64,000 nucleotides of DNA from Acinetobacter sp. ANC 4862 (lineage in GTDB: Bacteria; Pseudomonadota; Gammaproteobacteria; Pseudomonadales; Moraxellaceae). The stretch spans positions 1 through 64,000 of the forward strand of contig NZ_SJXH01000003.1 in the NCBI RefSeq assembly GCF_004336635.1, given 5' to 3'. Of the stretch, positions 15,632-24,030 are shown piece by piece. The notes beneath the pieces are model-generated. The model saw only the letters and a program-made list of their open reading frames with translations, made no database searches and had not been told where the DNA came from. Position 1 is the first letter of the stretch. Each line of letters opens with the position of its first letter. The translations under genes were made by a program, and so were the position numbers.

Positions 15632-16282
15632 TTATACCTCGCCTTCACGGACAATCAGTTGAATTTTTGTTGGATTATAGGCATTACATGGGTTATTCAG
15701 TTGTGGGCAGTTTGAGATCAGTACAATCAAATCCATCTCAGCTTTGATTTCGACATATTTACCTGGTGCAGAGATACCATCATCAAACTTTAAGTGACCG
15801 TCAGTTGTGACAGGCACATTCATAAAGAAGTTAATATTTGGGCCAATATGGCGCACGTTTAAGCCATGTTTTTTGGCAATCGGATGTTGTGACAGCGCAA
15901 TCATGAAATTGTTACGGCAACTGTGCATTGGGTATTTATCATGCGCATAACGTACCGTGTTGCTTTCACATGAACATGCACCGCCTAAAGTGTCGTGGCG
16001 ACCGCAGTTATCATCATTGATGGTGGCGATTTTATTGCCAAAGTTTGTGTATAACGTTGTGCCTTTCTCTAAATATATTTGACGATTCATCGCCAAAGTA
16101 TCGGTTGCGCTATAACGCTCTTCAGGGTTATGTGCAGAGATAAATAAGGTATCTACCGCCTGATTGCCTTCTAGATCCACGATACGGAAATACTGGCCTT
16201 TTTTGACTTCACACATCCATGCTTCACCGGCAGGACAAACTTCGCTGAGTACTGATTTTTCTAGATTTACGAGTGCAGTCAT
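15632..16282 (-). CDS. DUF1989 protein, probable carboxyguanidine deiminase subunit
   Basis: 216 residues, DUF1989 (urea carboxylase-associated) family. The cysteine-rich motif DNCGRHDTLGGACSCES (about 90-106), typical of the family, and IGPNINFFMNVPV are visible. In guanidine-degrading bacteria two such proteins (CgdA, CgdB) form a heteromeric deiminase turning carboxyguanidine into allophanate and ammonia. Start chosen at ATG 16282, 7 nt after AAGGGG; the ATG at 16288 lies too close to that site. It lies 2 nt upstream of the carboxylase gene and 11 nt downstream of its paralogue. Confidence 0.85.
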   Translation of the reverse strand: MTALVNLEKSVLSEVCPAGEAWMCEVKKGQYFRIVDLEGNQAVDTLFISAHNPEERYSATDTLAMNRQIYLEKGTTLYTNFGNKIATINDDNCGRHDTLGGACSCESNTVRYAHDKYPMHSCRNNFMIALSQHPIAKKHGLNVRHIGPNINFFMNVPVTTDGHLKFDDGISAPGKYVEIKAEMDLIVLISNCPQLNNPCNAYNPTKIQLIVREGEV

Positions 16283-16293
16283 GATCATTCCCC

Positions 16294-17058
16294 TTAAGCA
16301 ATTAAAGCGTAGTAGCGGTTATTATTTTGAAACGCGCGCTGATTTTGCGGGCATGAATCACGGCAGACATCGGTCTCGCCTAAAGGCAAAGCCTTAAATA
16401 AAGATAATTGAATATCGGCAGGTGCATATTCAGTCGAATTGTCTAAGGTATGTGGCGCGCTTGATAAAAACACCAAACAATCCATTTCAAAACGTAGTTC
16501 AATTACCTGATCGGTATTATCAGACTTCACATAAGACAAGTTGCCGTTGTCATCGGGTTGAACTTTGGAAAATAGATTTAAGGTATTGCTGAGATCGGTT
16601 GTAGATAAACCAAACTTGGTCATCTCTAACAGTAAGCTGTCTTTGCCATTGCGGTACATGTCGTTGCGTGCATCTTGGAACGTTTTTGTGCCAAACTGCA
16701 CTTCAATTTGCTGTCCGGTACTTGGTGCACAAAACGCATCGTTCCAGCCGTGCTTATCTTTGACAATCGAGATCATTGCTCGACCTAAGTCAGATGCCAA
16801 AATATGCCCTGTGCTTAAAAACGCCGTATGTTGCCCTTTTAAGCTGTCTGGCATGTTATAGGCTTCAAGCTTGTCTTCGCTATTCACACAAAACAGTGAA
16901 ACATTGGCATTTGCGCCCAAGGATTTAAGTTGTAATACTGCGCCACGTTGAATGCGCGCAGACCAATGATGCCCTCCCGGCAAAATTTCAGTCCAGAGTA
17001 TTTGATTATTATGATAGTTGCTTAAGCCCATTGCGGTTACCTCTTCGGTTGTTGGCAT
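16294..17058 (-). CDS. DUF1989 protein, second probable carboxyguanidine deiminase subunit
   Basis: 254 residues (245 if it starts at the internal ATG at 17031), DUF1989 family: WTEILPGGHHWSARIQRGAV, VNSEDKLEAYNMPDSLKGQH and DCLVFLSSAPH. Unlike its partner it lacks the clustered cysteine motif in the middle, consistent with a non-identical subunit pair. First gene of the operon. ATG 17058 lies only 2 nt beyond the riboswitch aptamer, whose 3' end provides GGGAGG. ATG 17031 has its own GAGGT site at good spacing, so the start is uncertain. Confidence 0.83.
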   Translation of the reverse strand: MPTTEEVTAMGLSNYHNNQILWTEILPGGHHWSARIQRGAVLQLKSLGANANVSLFCVNSEDKLEAYNMPDSLKGQHTAFLSTGHILASDLGRAMISIVKDKHGWNDAFCAPSTGQQIEVQFGTKTFQDARNDMYRNGKDSLLLEMTKFGLSTTDLSNTLNLFSKVQPDDNGNLSYVKSDNTDQVIELRFEMDCLVFLSSAPHTLDNSTEYAPADIQLSLFKALPLGETDVCRDSCPQNQRAFQNNNRYYALIA

Positions 17059-17060
17059 GA

Positions 17061-17167
17061 CCTCCCGGGCTTTTATCCCTCCGTGTAGCTTGGGTTTGAT
17101 AACCTAGCCGTGAACTCTCGGTCTCAGGCATATGTCACGTGTGGAGCGAAACATATCGGAACCCTAG
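17061..17167 (-). promoter_or_regulatory. Guanidine-I (ykkC) riboswitch
   Basis: Read on the minus strand, the region begins CTAGGGTTCCG, passes through GACCGAGAG and ends ACGGAGGGATAAAAGCCCGG followed by GAGG. These are the invariant blocks of the ykkC class I aptamer, in order and at normal spacing, in a roughly 107-nt leader. It lies immediately before the DUF1989/carboxylase operon, so guanidine should switch this operon on. The aptamer's end merges with the GGGAGG ribosome-binding site, so translational control is possible. Confidence 0.93.
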
Positions 17168-17192
17168 ATCACTTTTTTCATGTCATACATAA

Positions 17193-17208
17193 AGCAAAGG
17201 CTGTGCCA
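17193..17208 (-). promoter_or_regulatory. Sigma-54 promoter of the guanidine carboxylase operon
   Basis: The minus strand reads TGGCACAGCCTTTGCT, with exact -24/-12 spacing. It predicts a start near 17182, so the transcript begins just ahead of the riboswitch. A partial NtrC-like palindrome beginning TGCACCA (17288-17304) lies about 110 bp upstream of that start. Confidence 0.75.
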
Positions 17209-17493
17209 ATTTAGTAATACTTTTTTCTGTTTTAGTCATACTATTTGGGTTCAAAAATGATACATTTAAGATAGACGATAAAATGCATGCACCATGATTG
17301 ATCAATTTCTATAGCTTATAAGGCATACTTGTTTTTATATTCTTGGTTTTTAGGGGTTATTGGCAACATTTCTTATTCCTTTTGCCCTCCATCGGTTTGA
17401 ACAAAATTTCGATTCGTCTGATTTTCTAATGTTGTAGTTGTGTAAATTTTGACTGTATGGTTAGATCATTAAAAAAATAATAAGGAATAAAAA

Positions 17494-17883
17494 ATGAAAT
17501 TCCATTTGCTCGTTGTTTATATGGCTTTGACTTGTAATTTTGCTCATGCAGCACAATGCTTATCAACAAGTGAATCAAAAGAATTAAATAATATTTATCA
17601 AAATTCGAGTGAATTTTATCGCCATGTCAAACTCGATTGTCAGTCTAGCAATGAAATAGTTCAAAAAAACTGTGCCTCTCCCGAACATAAAAAAATATTA
17701 GAAATATATCTTCGGACTGCAATCTATGATTATGAAAATACTCATGGAGAAACATTAACCGGTAAACCATACCAACGTGAATATCATTCTGCGTTCAAAG
17801 AAGTCACCAATAGTTTTGATAGTTGTGACGATTTAAAAAAATCTTTGAAATATTTCTTATCTACGTCTATCTGGGCGGATTGA
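17494..17883 (+). CDS. Small secreted protein of unknown function
   Basis: 129 residues with a clear Sec signal peptide (MKFHLLVVYMALTCNFAHA, cut before AQC). The mature part of about 110 residues has four cysteines (AQCLS, LDCQSS, KNCASP, DSCDD), probably two disulfides in the periplasm. No family recognised. AAGGAATAAAAA precedes the start. It stands alone between the guanidine operon and uspA. Confidence 0.75.
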   Translation: MKFHLLVVYMALTCNFAHAAQCLSTSESKELNNIYQNSSEFYRHVKLDCQSSNEIVQKNCASPEHKKILEIYLRTAIYDYENTHGETLTGKPYQREYHSAFKEVTNSFDSCDDLKKSLKYFLSTSIWAD

Positions 17884-18184
17884 TGAGTATTTAAAGTATT
17901 TCCTAAATAATTGGGTTTACGTTCAAGCTAACAAGCAGTTTATAAATCATGATTTTATTCGTTTTTTAGTGACATGGAATAAATAGTCACTGCTGATCAG
18001 TACCGATAATCAATCGGGTGAGTTGAAATACCATCACTACGAGAACTACAGACGCTAATGCTTTTGCAATAGAAGAGTAGTAAAAGATGTATTTTTATCC
18101 TTTTTTATCACTGTACTCTAGCTATGTTAATCTTTGAGTAGATTTTGCGTAGATAACAAATCTTGAAAAAAAGAGGAACGTATC
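17884..18184. other. Gene-free intergenic region before uspA
   Basis: About 300 bp with no ORF, RNA gene or strong repeat seen. It presumably holds the uspA promoter. Confidence 0.4.
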
Positions 18185-18643
18185 ATGGGTTACCAACACA
18201 TATTACTGGCTGTTGATGATTCCCCTATTGCCATTGCTGCAGCTGATCAGAGCATTATTTTAGCCAAAGCCTTAGGCAGTAAAGTCACCATAGCGAGTGT
18301 TGTCGTGATAGATCCTTTAACCAGTGTCAGTTTTTATAAAAGTGTACCTGGAATAACGGATTATTATATGGAAGCAAAAGCTCATGCTAAAAACATTTTG
18401 GCAGAGTTAGGACTGAAATTTACCAATCTAGGTATTGAGACCCATACAAAACTTCTCAGTGGTCAATCCCCAGCTGAGGCCATCTCTAAACTGGCTGATG
18501 AATTAAATGTTGATCTAATCGTCGTCGGTTCTCATGGGCGTACCGGTTTTAAAAAAGCTTTTCTCGGCAGTATGGCCCAAGAGATTTTGACCTCAAGCCA
18601 TGTACCGGTACTTGTGGTAAAACACACAAAAATTTCGGGATGA
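18185..18643 (+). CDS. Universal stress protein, UspA family
   Basis: 152 residues, one Usp domain. It begins YQHILLAVDDSPIAIAAADQ and ends with the nucleotide-binding signature GSHGRTGFKKAFLGSMAQEI (G-2x-G-9x-G-S/T type), then VPVLVVK. Cytoplasmic, usually dimeric, typically induced by starvation or stress. ATG preceded by GAGGAA. Single gene with its own terminator. Confidence 0.93.
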   Translation: MGYQHILLAVDDSPIAIAAADQSIILAKALGSKVTIASVVVIDPLTSVSFYKSVPGITDYYMEAKAHAKNILAELGLKFTNLGIETHTKLLSGQSPAEAISKLADELNVDLIVVGSHGRTGFKKAFLGSMAQEILTSSHVPVLVVKHTKISG

Positions 18644-18650
18644 ACAATAA

Positions 18651-18695
18651 ATTAGCCCACTTAATACTCTTCCTAGTTAAAAGTGGGCTAATTTT
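18651..18695 (+). terminator. Terminator of uspA
   Basis: A perfect 12-bp stem ATTAGCCCACTT/AAGTGGGCTAAT (18651-18662, 18681-18692) around an 18-nt loop, then TTT, starting 8 nt after the stop codon. Confidence 0.7.
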
Positions 18696-18798
18696 AGGCT
18701 ATGGTTTTCTATAAAAATATTTTAAAAACCCCTTTATACAAAATAGATTTTACATATAGGTCATCCATTGGCTTGATTGAGCAATTTAGCTTAAAAAC

Positions 18799-20172
18799 TC
18801 AAGATTCTTCACGCTGTAACTCATTCACCGTTTGCCCCTGCTTGGCAAACCACTGATCACGACGTTCAAACAAGCGTGGCGCCGCCTGATTGACTTGATC
18901 AATTAAAGCCTGTAAATCGGCATTTACCAAGCGACCATTTTTAACCACTATCTGTCCGGCTACCATCGTCATGACGACATCTTGACCTTGAACCGCATGG
19001 ACTAAATTGGTATGCAAATTAAATAATTTTCCTTCGTCAATCAATGGCGTCATCCGCGGTGTATCCAATCTCACGGCAATCAGGTCAGCCTGCTTACCGA
19101 CTTCTAATGAACCAATTTCATCTTGCATACCCAAAGCTTTAGCTCCTGTGATAGTCGCCATTTGGCAAACTGACCAGGCATTCAGTGCGGCCGCATCCAG
19201 CGAAGAAAATTTGGCAAGTAATGACGCTGTTTTCATTTCTTCAAATAGATCCAGATTATTGTTTTCTTTTTCTCCATCAGTACCCAAACCTACCGCAACA
19301 CCTTGACGTAGCATTTCAACAACAGGCGCAGCACCGGAGGCCAATTTCATATTGGAAATCGGGTTATGGGCTACACCGACCGCATGTCGCTTTAAAATTT
19401 GAATTTCATTTGCATCTGCCCAGACGCAATGTGCCAACAGGGTCTTAGGCAGATCCAGCAAGCCCAGTTTTTGCAGACTCTCAATCGGGCGAATACCTGA
19501 ACGGCGCAGGTTTTCCTGTACATCAAATTTGCTTTCATTACTGTGGGTATGAAAACCGGTTTGATAATCCTGACAAAGTTTCTCAATACGGCTTAATGCT
19601 GAAGCTTCAGCATAAAACAGGTGCTCTAAACCCACCCAAACCTGAATACGTCCATTCGCCTGCTGATGCCAACGGTTGATTAAAGCCTCATTACTTTTTA
19701 AGGTTTCAAAATAATTGTGATCCGGATGCTCCGCGACATAGGGTACTAGAACGGCACGAATCCCTAAGGCTTTTGCTGCCTCCGCACTACCCTCCATATA
19801 ACGCCACATATCAACGATAGTGGTCGTTCCCGACAAAAGCGCCTCCGCATAACACAAATAAGAAGCAATTTTTGCATCCTCTGGTGTCAACACCCGGTGC
19901 ATCGGATCAATATACTGCTGTAACCAATCCCAAACCGGTAATCCTTCTGCCGTGCCACGCAATAACCCGGAATGGCAATGGATATTGATCAAGCCCGGCA
20001 TCAGGATCGTTTGTGGGTAATCCTCAATGAGCACCTCTGGATAGCATTGGGTTAACTGTGCCAATGTACCAACTGCTTTTATTTTGTCTCCATCAATCAA
20101 TATCGCGCCATTTTTAATGCATTCATTCTGCGCGTTCATGGTGAGGACATAGGAGGCTGTTAAAATTTTCAT
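18799..20172 (-). CDS. Amidohydrolase, Atz/SsnA-type aminohydrolase (purine or related deaminase)
   Basis: 457 residues, metal-dependent TIM-barrel hydrolase: HxH in NIHCHSGLLRG (about residues 64-74), metal His in GFHTHSNES and LLAHCVWA, and the catalytic Asp in GLGTDGEKENNN. The family covers hydroxyatrazine hydrolases, 8-oxoguanine deaminase and related deaminases, so motifs alone do not fix the substrate. It is the last gene of an ABC importer operon of nucleobase/nucleoside type, suggesting it deaminates the imported purine or analogue (inference). Confidence 0.85.
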   Translation of the reverse strand: MKILTASYVLTMNAQNECIKNGAILIDGDKIKAVGTLAQLTQCYPEVLIEDYPQTILMPGLINIHCHSGLLRGTAEGLPVWDWLQQYIDPMHRVLTPEDAKIASYLCYAEALLSGTTTIVDMWRYMEGSAEAAKALGIRAVLVPYVAEHPDHNYFETLKSNEALINRWHQQANGRIQVWVGLEHLFYAEASALSRIEKLCQDYQTGFHTHSNESKFDVQENLRRSGIRPIESLQKLGLLDLPKTLLAHCVWADANEIQILKRHAVGVAHNPISNMKLASGAAPVVEMLRQGVAVGLGTDGEKENNNLDLFEEMKTASLLAKFSSLDAAALNAWSVCQMATITGAKALGMQDEIGSLEVGKQADLIAVRLDTPRMTPLIDEGKLFNLHTNLVHAVQGQDVVMTMVAGQIVVKNGRLVNADLQALIDQVNQAAPRLFERRDQWFAKQGQTVNELQREES

Positions 20173-20215
20173 GGTTTATACTCAAATCTATTCTATTTAT
20201 GATGAATGGTTGCGG

Positions 20216-21136
20216 TTATGGCACGAAGGTTTTACCTAAAGAAGATGGCAAATTCATTTTTAACACTTTTTTATTTCGCGAAATCATGACCAGTACCACA
20301 ATGGTGGCTATATAGGGCAATGCAGCAAGCAACTCATTCGGGACCTTGATTCCAAGCGCCTGGGCATGAAATTGTAAAATGGTCACGCCACCAAACAGGT
20401 AAGCGCCGAGCATTAAACGTGTGGGTTTCCACACCGCAAATACTACCAGTGCAATGGCAATCCAGCCGCGACCTGCCACCATATTTTCAATCCACATCGG
20501 GGTATATACGGTTGATAAAAATGCTCCGCCCACCCCGGCCATCAACCCGCCAAATAGCACTGCGCCATAACGAATCGCCAATACATGATAGCCCATGGCA
20601 TGTGCGCTTTCCGGTGATTCTCCAACTGCTTTAAGCAATAAGCCCAGACGGGTTTTTGCCAAGACAAACCACACTAGAAAAAAACTCAAGATTGACAGAT
20701 ACACCACATAGTTTTGCTGGAACAAAATCGGACCCAATACTGGAATATCCGCTAATAGTGGAATATTAAAATTAGCCAGACCCGGTAAAGCCATACTGAC
20801 GTAGTTCTGTCCCAAAAATGCAGAGATGCCGAGTCCAAAAATGGTTAAAGCCAAACCGCATGCGGATTGATTGGTACTTAAAGACAAGGTGAAAAAGGCA
20901 AAAATCAGGGCCATCAGCATGCCTGCCAAACCACCCATCAATAAGGCACTTAACACACTGGCATCATATTGCGCAGCAAAAGCAAAACCTGCAATTGCAC
21001 CGACCAGCATCATCCCTTCTACTCCAAGATTAATCACACCAGTCCGCTGTGTGACCAATTCCCCCAGACCTGCGAAAATCAGTGGTGTTGCTGCTGCAAC
21101 AGTACCTGCAAGAATTGCAGTTATTTCTAAAGCCAT
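20216..21136 (-). CDS. ABC transporter permease, YufQ/BMP-associated type
   Basis: 306 residues, about eight to ten membrane segments. The conserved stretch TQRTGVINLGVEGMMLVGAI (about 29-48) is typical of the second permease of nucleoside/nucleobase ABC importers that use BMP-family binding proteins. It pairs with the permease at 21170-22267. Start ATG preceded by AAGGAAG. A gap of about 43 nt separates it from the downstream amidohydrolase gene. Confidence 0.9.
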   Translation of the reverse strand: MALEITAILAGTVAAATPLIFAGLGELVTQRTGVINLGVEGMMLVGAIAGFAFAAQYDASVLSALLMGGLAGMLMALIFAFFTLSLSTNQSACGLALTIFGLGISAFLGQNYVSMALPGLANFNIPLLADIPVLGPILFQQNYVVYLSILSFFLVWFVLAKTRLGLLLKAVGESPESAHAMGYHVLAIRYGAVLFGGLMAGVGGAFLSTVYTPMWIENMVAGRGWIAIALVVFAVWKPTRLMLGAYLFGGVTILQFHAQALGIKVPNELLAALPYIATIVVLVMISRNKKVLKMNLPSSLGKTFVP

Positions 21137-21169
21137 ATCATGCTTCCTTTTGCTGTAGACAACATTGGG

Positions 21170-22267
21170 TTAAAGGGTAGTTGCTGTGGGCTGAGGGACC
21201 GGTGACGCCATTTTTTTGCTAAACCGGTAACGGTTTTCAATTAATGCATCGGAAGCCAGCAGGAAAAACAACAGCAGCCCCTGGAAAATACCGGTAATCG
21301 CGACCGGAAGCTGTAGCTGCATTTGTGCCATTTCACCGCCCAGATAAATCAGCGCCATAAAACAGCCTGACAGCACAATACCGATGGGGTTTAAACGCCC
21401 TAGATAGGCCACGATAATCGCTGCATAGCCATAACCTGGGGACAGGTTCGGATTCAGCTGACCAATAGGTCCAGCCACTTCACAGATTCCGGCAATACCT
21501 GCCATCATTCCGGAAATCACCAGACTCATCCAGATAGCTTTGGAGGAAGAAAAACCTGCGTATTTGGCAGCTAAAGGTGCCTGACCGCTGACTTCCAGTT
21601 TATAGGCCGTCAGACTTTTGCGCATAAAGACCCAAAACAGGACCACTGCAAAAAGAGTGATAAAGATAGAGGCATTAATACGTGTGCCTTCTACAATGAA
21701 TGGCAGCGTTGCACTCTCACTAAAAACGACCGATTGAGGGAAGTTCATCCCTTCCGGATCACGCCACGGGCCATTGACTAGATACAGCAACACACATACT
21801 GCAACATAATTCATCATCAGGGTGGTCAGGGTTTCTTCGGCATTAAAATGGGTTTTCAGTAAGGCAGGAATTGCGCCCCAGAGTGCCCCACCAAGTGCGC
21901 CCATGACGATCATTAACGGGAGAATCCACCAACCGATTTGATCGTGAAATAAAATCGCAATACCACCGCCAAAAATTGCTCCGATGGTAAGCTGACCTTC
22001 AGCACCGATATTGAATAATTTGGCTCGAAATCCAACCGCCAGCCCCAAGGCAATCAGAATCAGAGGCCCGGCTTTCACTGCCAGTTCACTCCAGCCATAA
22101 GATGATGTCAGCGGTTCAATAAAGAAGATGTACATGGCTTGCGCGGGATTAATCCCCAACATTAAAAACAGAATACTGCCGACAATCAGCATGGCCAGCA
22201 GCGCAATGAGCGGTGAAAGCCACTTCATGATTTGAGATGGATGTTCACGCGGTTCCAGTAAATGCAT
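21170..22267 (-). CDS. ABC transporter permease, YufP/BMP-associated type
   Basis: 365 residues, polytopic inner-membrane protein. FRAKLFNIGAEGQLTIGAIF (about 80-99) is the coupling-loop signature of this permease family, and PGYGYAAIIVAYLGRLNPIG is also typical. It forms the translocation pore with the permease encoded downstream. Good GAGGAGA ribosome-binding site. Confidence 0.9.
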   Translation of the reverse strand: MHLLEPREHPSQIMKWLSPLIALLAMLIVGSILFLMLGINPAQAMYIFFIEPLTSSYGWSELAVKAGPLILIALGLAVGFRAKLFNIGAEGQLTIGAIFGGGIAILFHDQIGWWILPLMIVMGALGGALWGAIPALLKTHFNAEETLTTLMMNYVAVCVLLYLVNGPWRDPEGMNFPQSVVFSESATLPFIVEGTRINASIFITLFAVVLFWVFMRKSLTAYKLEVSGQAPLAAKYAGFSSSKAIWMSLVISGMMAGIAGICEVAGPIGQLNPNLSPGYGYAAIIVAYLGRLNPIGIVLSGCFMALIYLGGEMAQMQLQLPVAITGIFQGLLLFFLLASDALIENRYRFSKKMASPVPQPTATTL

Positions 22268-22308
22268 GTCGCTCTCCTCTCAACCTGTATATTTGTTTTT
22301 TGGCTATA

Positions 22309-23910
22309 TTAAGCATGAGCTTGCTGCTCCTCTACTATGATCGCAGTGTCATGGCCTGGAATGCCTGACATCAAGACTCCAACATTTTCAGTATTGGTTT
22401 CATGGGTAGGTATCGCTAGAGATAACTCACCATTGGCCAAGACACAGAGACGATCACTGATTTCAAACAGCTCTTCTAATTCTTCTGAAATCACCAAAAT
22501 AGCAACACCTTGTCGAGAGAGATCGATCAGGGTTTGCCGGATAAACATGGACGCACCTACATCAACACCCCAGGTCGGTTGAGCCAGAATCAGGAATTTC
22601 GGGTTTTGCAGAATTTCCCGGCCTACAATAAATTTTTGTAGATTTCCACCGGACAAGGAACGTGCTTCTGCCTCTGGGCCACTGGCTTTCACCCCGAATT
22701 TTTCAATACAGTGCTGGGCAAAAAGCTTACATTGTGAAAACTTGATTAATCCCCATTGCGTCAGATTCTGCCGAAATGCAGTCAGCAAGGCATTCTGGGA
22801 TAGCGTCATGTTAGGGACTGCTCCTCGGCCCAGACGTTCTTCAGGTACGAAGCCCAGACCCAAGTCACGCCGTTGTCCGGGACTGAATCTGGATATATCA
22901 ATTTGATCCAGAATCATCCTGCCATGTTTCAAGCTGTTTTCTCCCGACAATAAAGACAGCAATTCTGCTTGCCCATTGCCAGAAATCCCTGCAATTCCTA
23001 CAATTTCACCGGCACAAATATTTAAATTGATATTTTTCAAAGACACGCCAAATGGATCATCAGACTGATAGTCCAGATTTTCGACCTGGAATAGCACCTG
23101 TTTTGCACCAGCATATTCTGGGCGTACATAGGTCGGTAAATCACGGCCAATCATTAAGCGTGCTAATTCACTAGTGCTGTTTTTTTTAGGATCGACATTT
23201 CCGGTGACACGGCCATTGCGCAAGATGGTTGCTTCATCACAGAGTTCTTTGATCTCATGTAATTTATGACTGATATATAAAATAGAAACACCTTGGGAGG
23301 CCAAAAAACGTAAGGTTTTAAACAGTTGCCGTACCGCTTGTGGCGTCAATACTGAAGTCGGTTCATCTAAAATAATTAAAGCGGGATTTTGCAAAAGGCA
23401 ACGAATAATTTCGACACGTTGCCGCTCACCTACCGATAAAGAATGTACTTCGCGGCGTGGATCAATGGGTAAACCATATTGTTCTGAGACTGCAATAATT
23501 TTTTGACTTAGAGCTTTTAAAGGAATCTTTTCATCCAGTCCCAGCAAAATATTTTCCACCACGGTCAAGGTTTCAAACAAAGAAAAATGCTGATAGACCA
23601 TGCCAATCCCGAGCTTTCTTGCCATCGACGGGTTATCAATATGAACTTCTTTACCGTTCCAGAGGATTTGTCCCTGATTGGCCTTGGTTGCCCCATAAAT
23701 AATTTTCATCAAGGTACTTTTTCCGGCACCATTTTCACCCAGAATGGCATGAATCTGCCCAGATTGAACGGTTAAATGAATCTGGTCATTTGCTTTCAGT
23801 GAATTATAATTTTTACAGATATTAATGAGCTGTAAACGCGGTACACCTGAAGAAGAACTTACGTTCAACTCTTGCGCATGAGCAGATCTATCGTGTTGAG
23901 AGGTCATCAT
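22309..23910 (-). CDS. ABC transporter ATP-binding protein, tandem-domain YufO type
   Basis: About 533 residues with two ABC domains. The first has Walker A GENGAGKS and signature LSVGERQRVEI. The second has GISGNGQ as a degenerate Walker A and signature LSGGNLQKFIVGRE. This tandem form, as in sugar and nucleoside ABC importers, fits the two permeases downstream and the BMP protein upstream. Start chosen at ATG 23910 (or 23907), preceded by AGGG; an upstream in-frame TTG (23925) is less likely. Confidence 0.9.
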   Translation of the reverse strand: MMTSQHDRSAHAQELNVSSSSGVPRLQLINICKNYNSLKANDQIHLTVQSGQIHAILGENGAGKSTLMKIIYGATKANQGQILWNGKEVHIDNPSMARKLGIGMVYQHFSLFETLTVVENILLGLDEKIPLKALSQKIIAVSEQYGLPIDPRREVHSLSVGERQRVEIIRCLLQNPALIILDEPTSVLTPQAVRQLFKTLRFLASQGVSILYISHKLHEIKELCDEATILRNGRVTGNVDPKKNSTSELARLMIGRDLPTYVRPEYAGAKQVLFQVENLDYQSDDPFGVSLKNINLNICAGEIVGIAGISGNGQAELLSLLSGENSLKHGRMILDQIDISRFSPGQRRDLGLGFVPEERLGRGAVPNMTLSQNALLTAFRQNLTQWGLIKFSQCKLFAQHCIEKFGVKASGPEAEARSLSGGNLQKFIVGREILQNPKFLILAQPTWGVDVGASMFIRQTLIDLSRQGVAILVISEELEELFEISDRLCVLANGELSLAIPTHETNTENVGVLMSGIPGHDTAIIVEEQQAHA

Positions 23911-23940
23911 CAGTGCCCTATTCAATGCTGTGACAGTGCG

Positions 23941-23978
23941 GCATCCACCTGAATTGCGTTATGCATTCAGGTGGATGC
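23941..23978 (-). other. Intercistronic 14-bp perfect hairpin
   Basis: GCATCCACCTGAAT (23941-23954) and its exact complement (23965-23978) flank a 10-nt loop, between the binding-protein gene and the ATPase gene. No T-run follows on the minus strand, so it is more likely an RNA-stabilising element that keeps the binding-protein message abundant than a full terminator. Confidence 0.7.
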
Positions 23979-24030
23979 GGAAAAGTACATCAAGATGTTT
24001 AAAGGTTTTTAATTACAAAATAGCAATGCT

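Noticed and set aside
12024..17058. Plain urea carboxylase function for the operon
   Set aside because: Not excluded by the protein sequence alone, but the guanidine-I riboswitch and DUF1989 pair point to guanidine, and urease plus Urt already handle urea.
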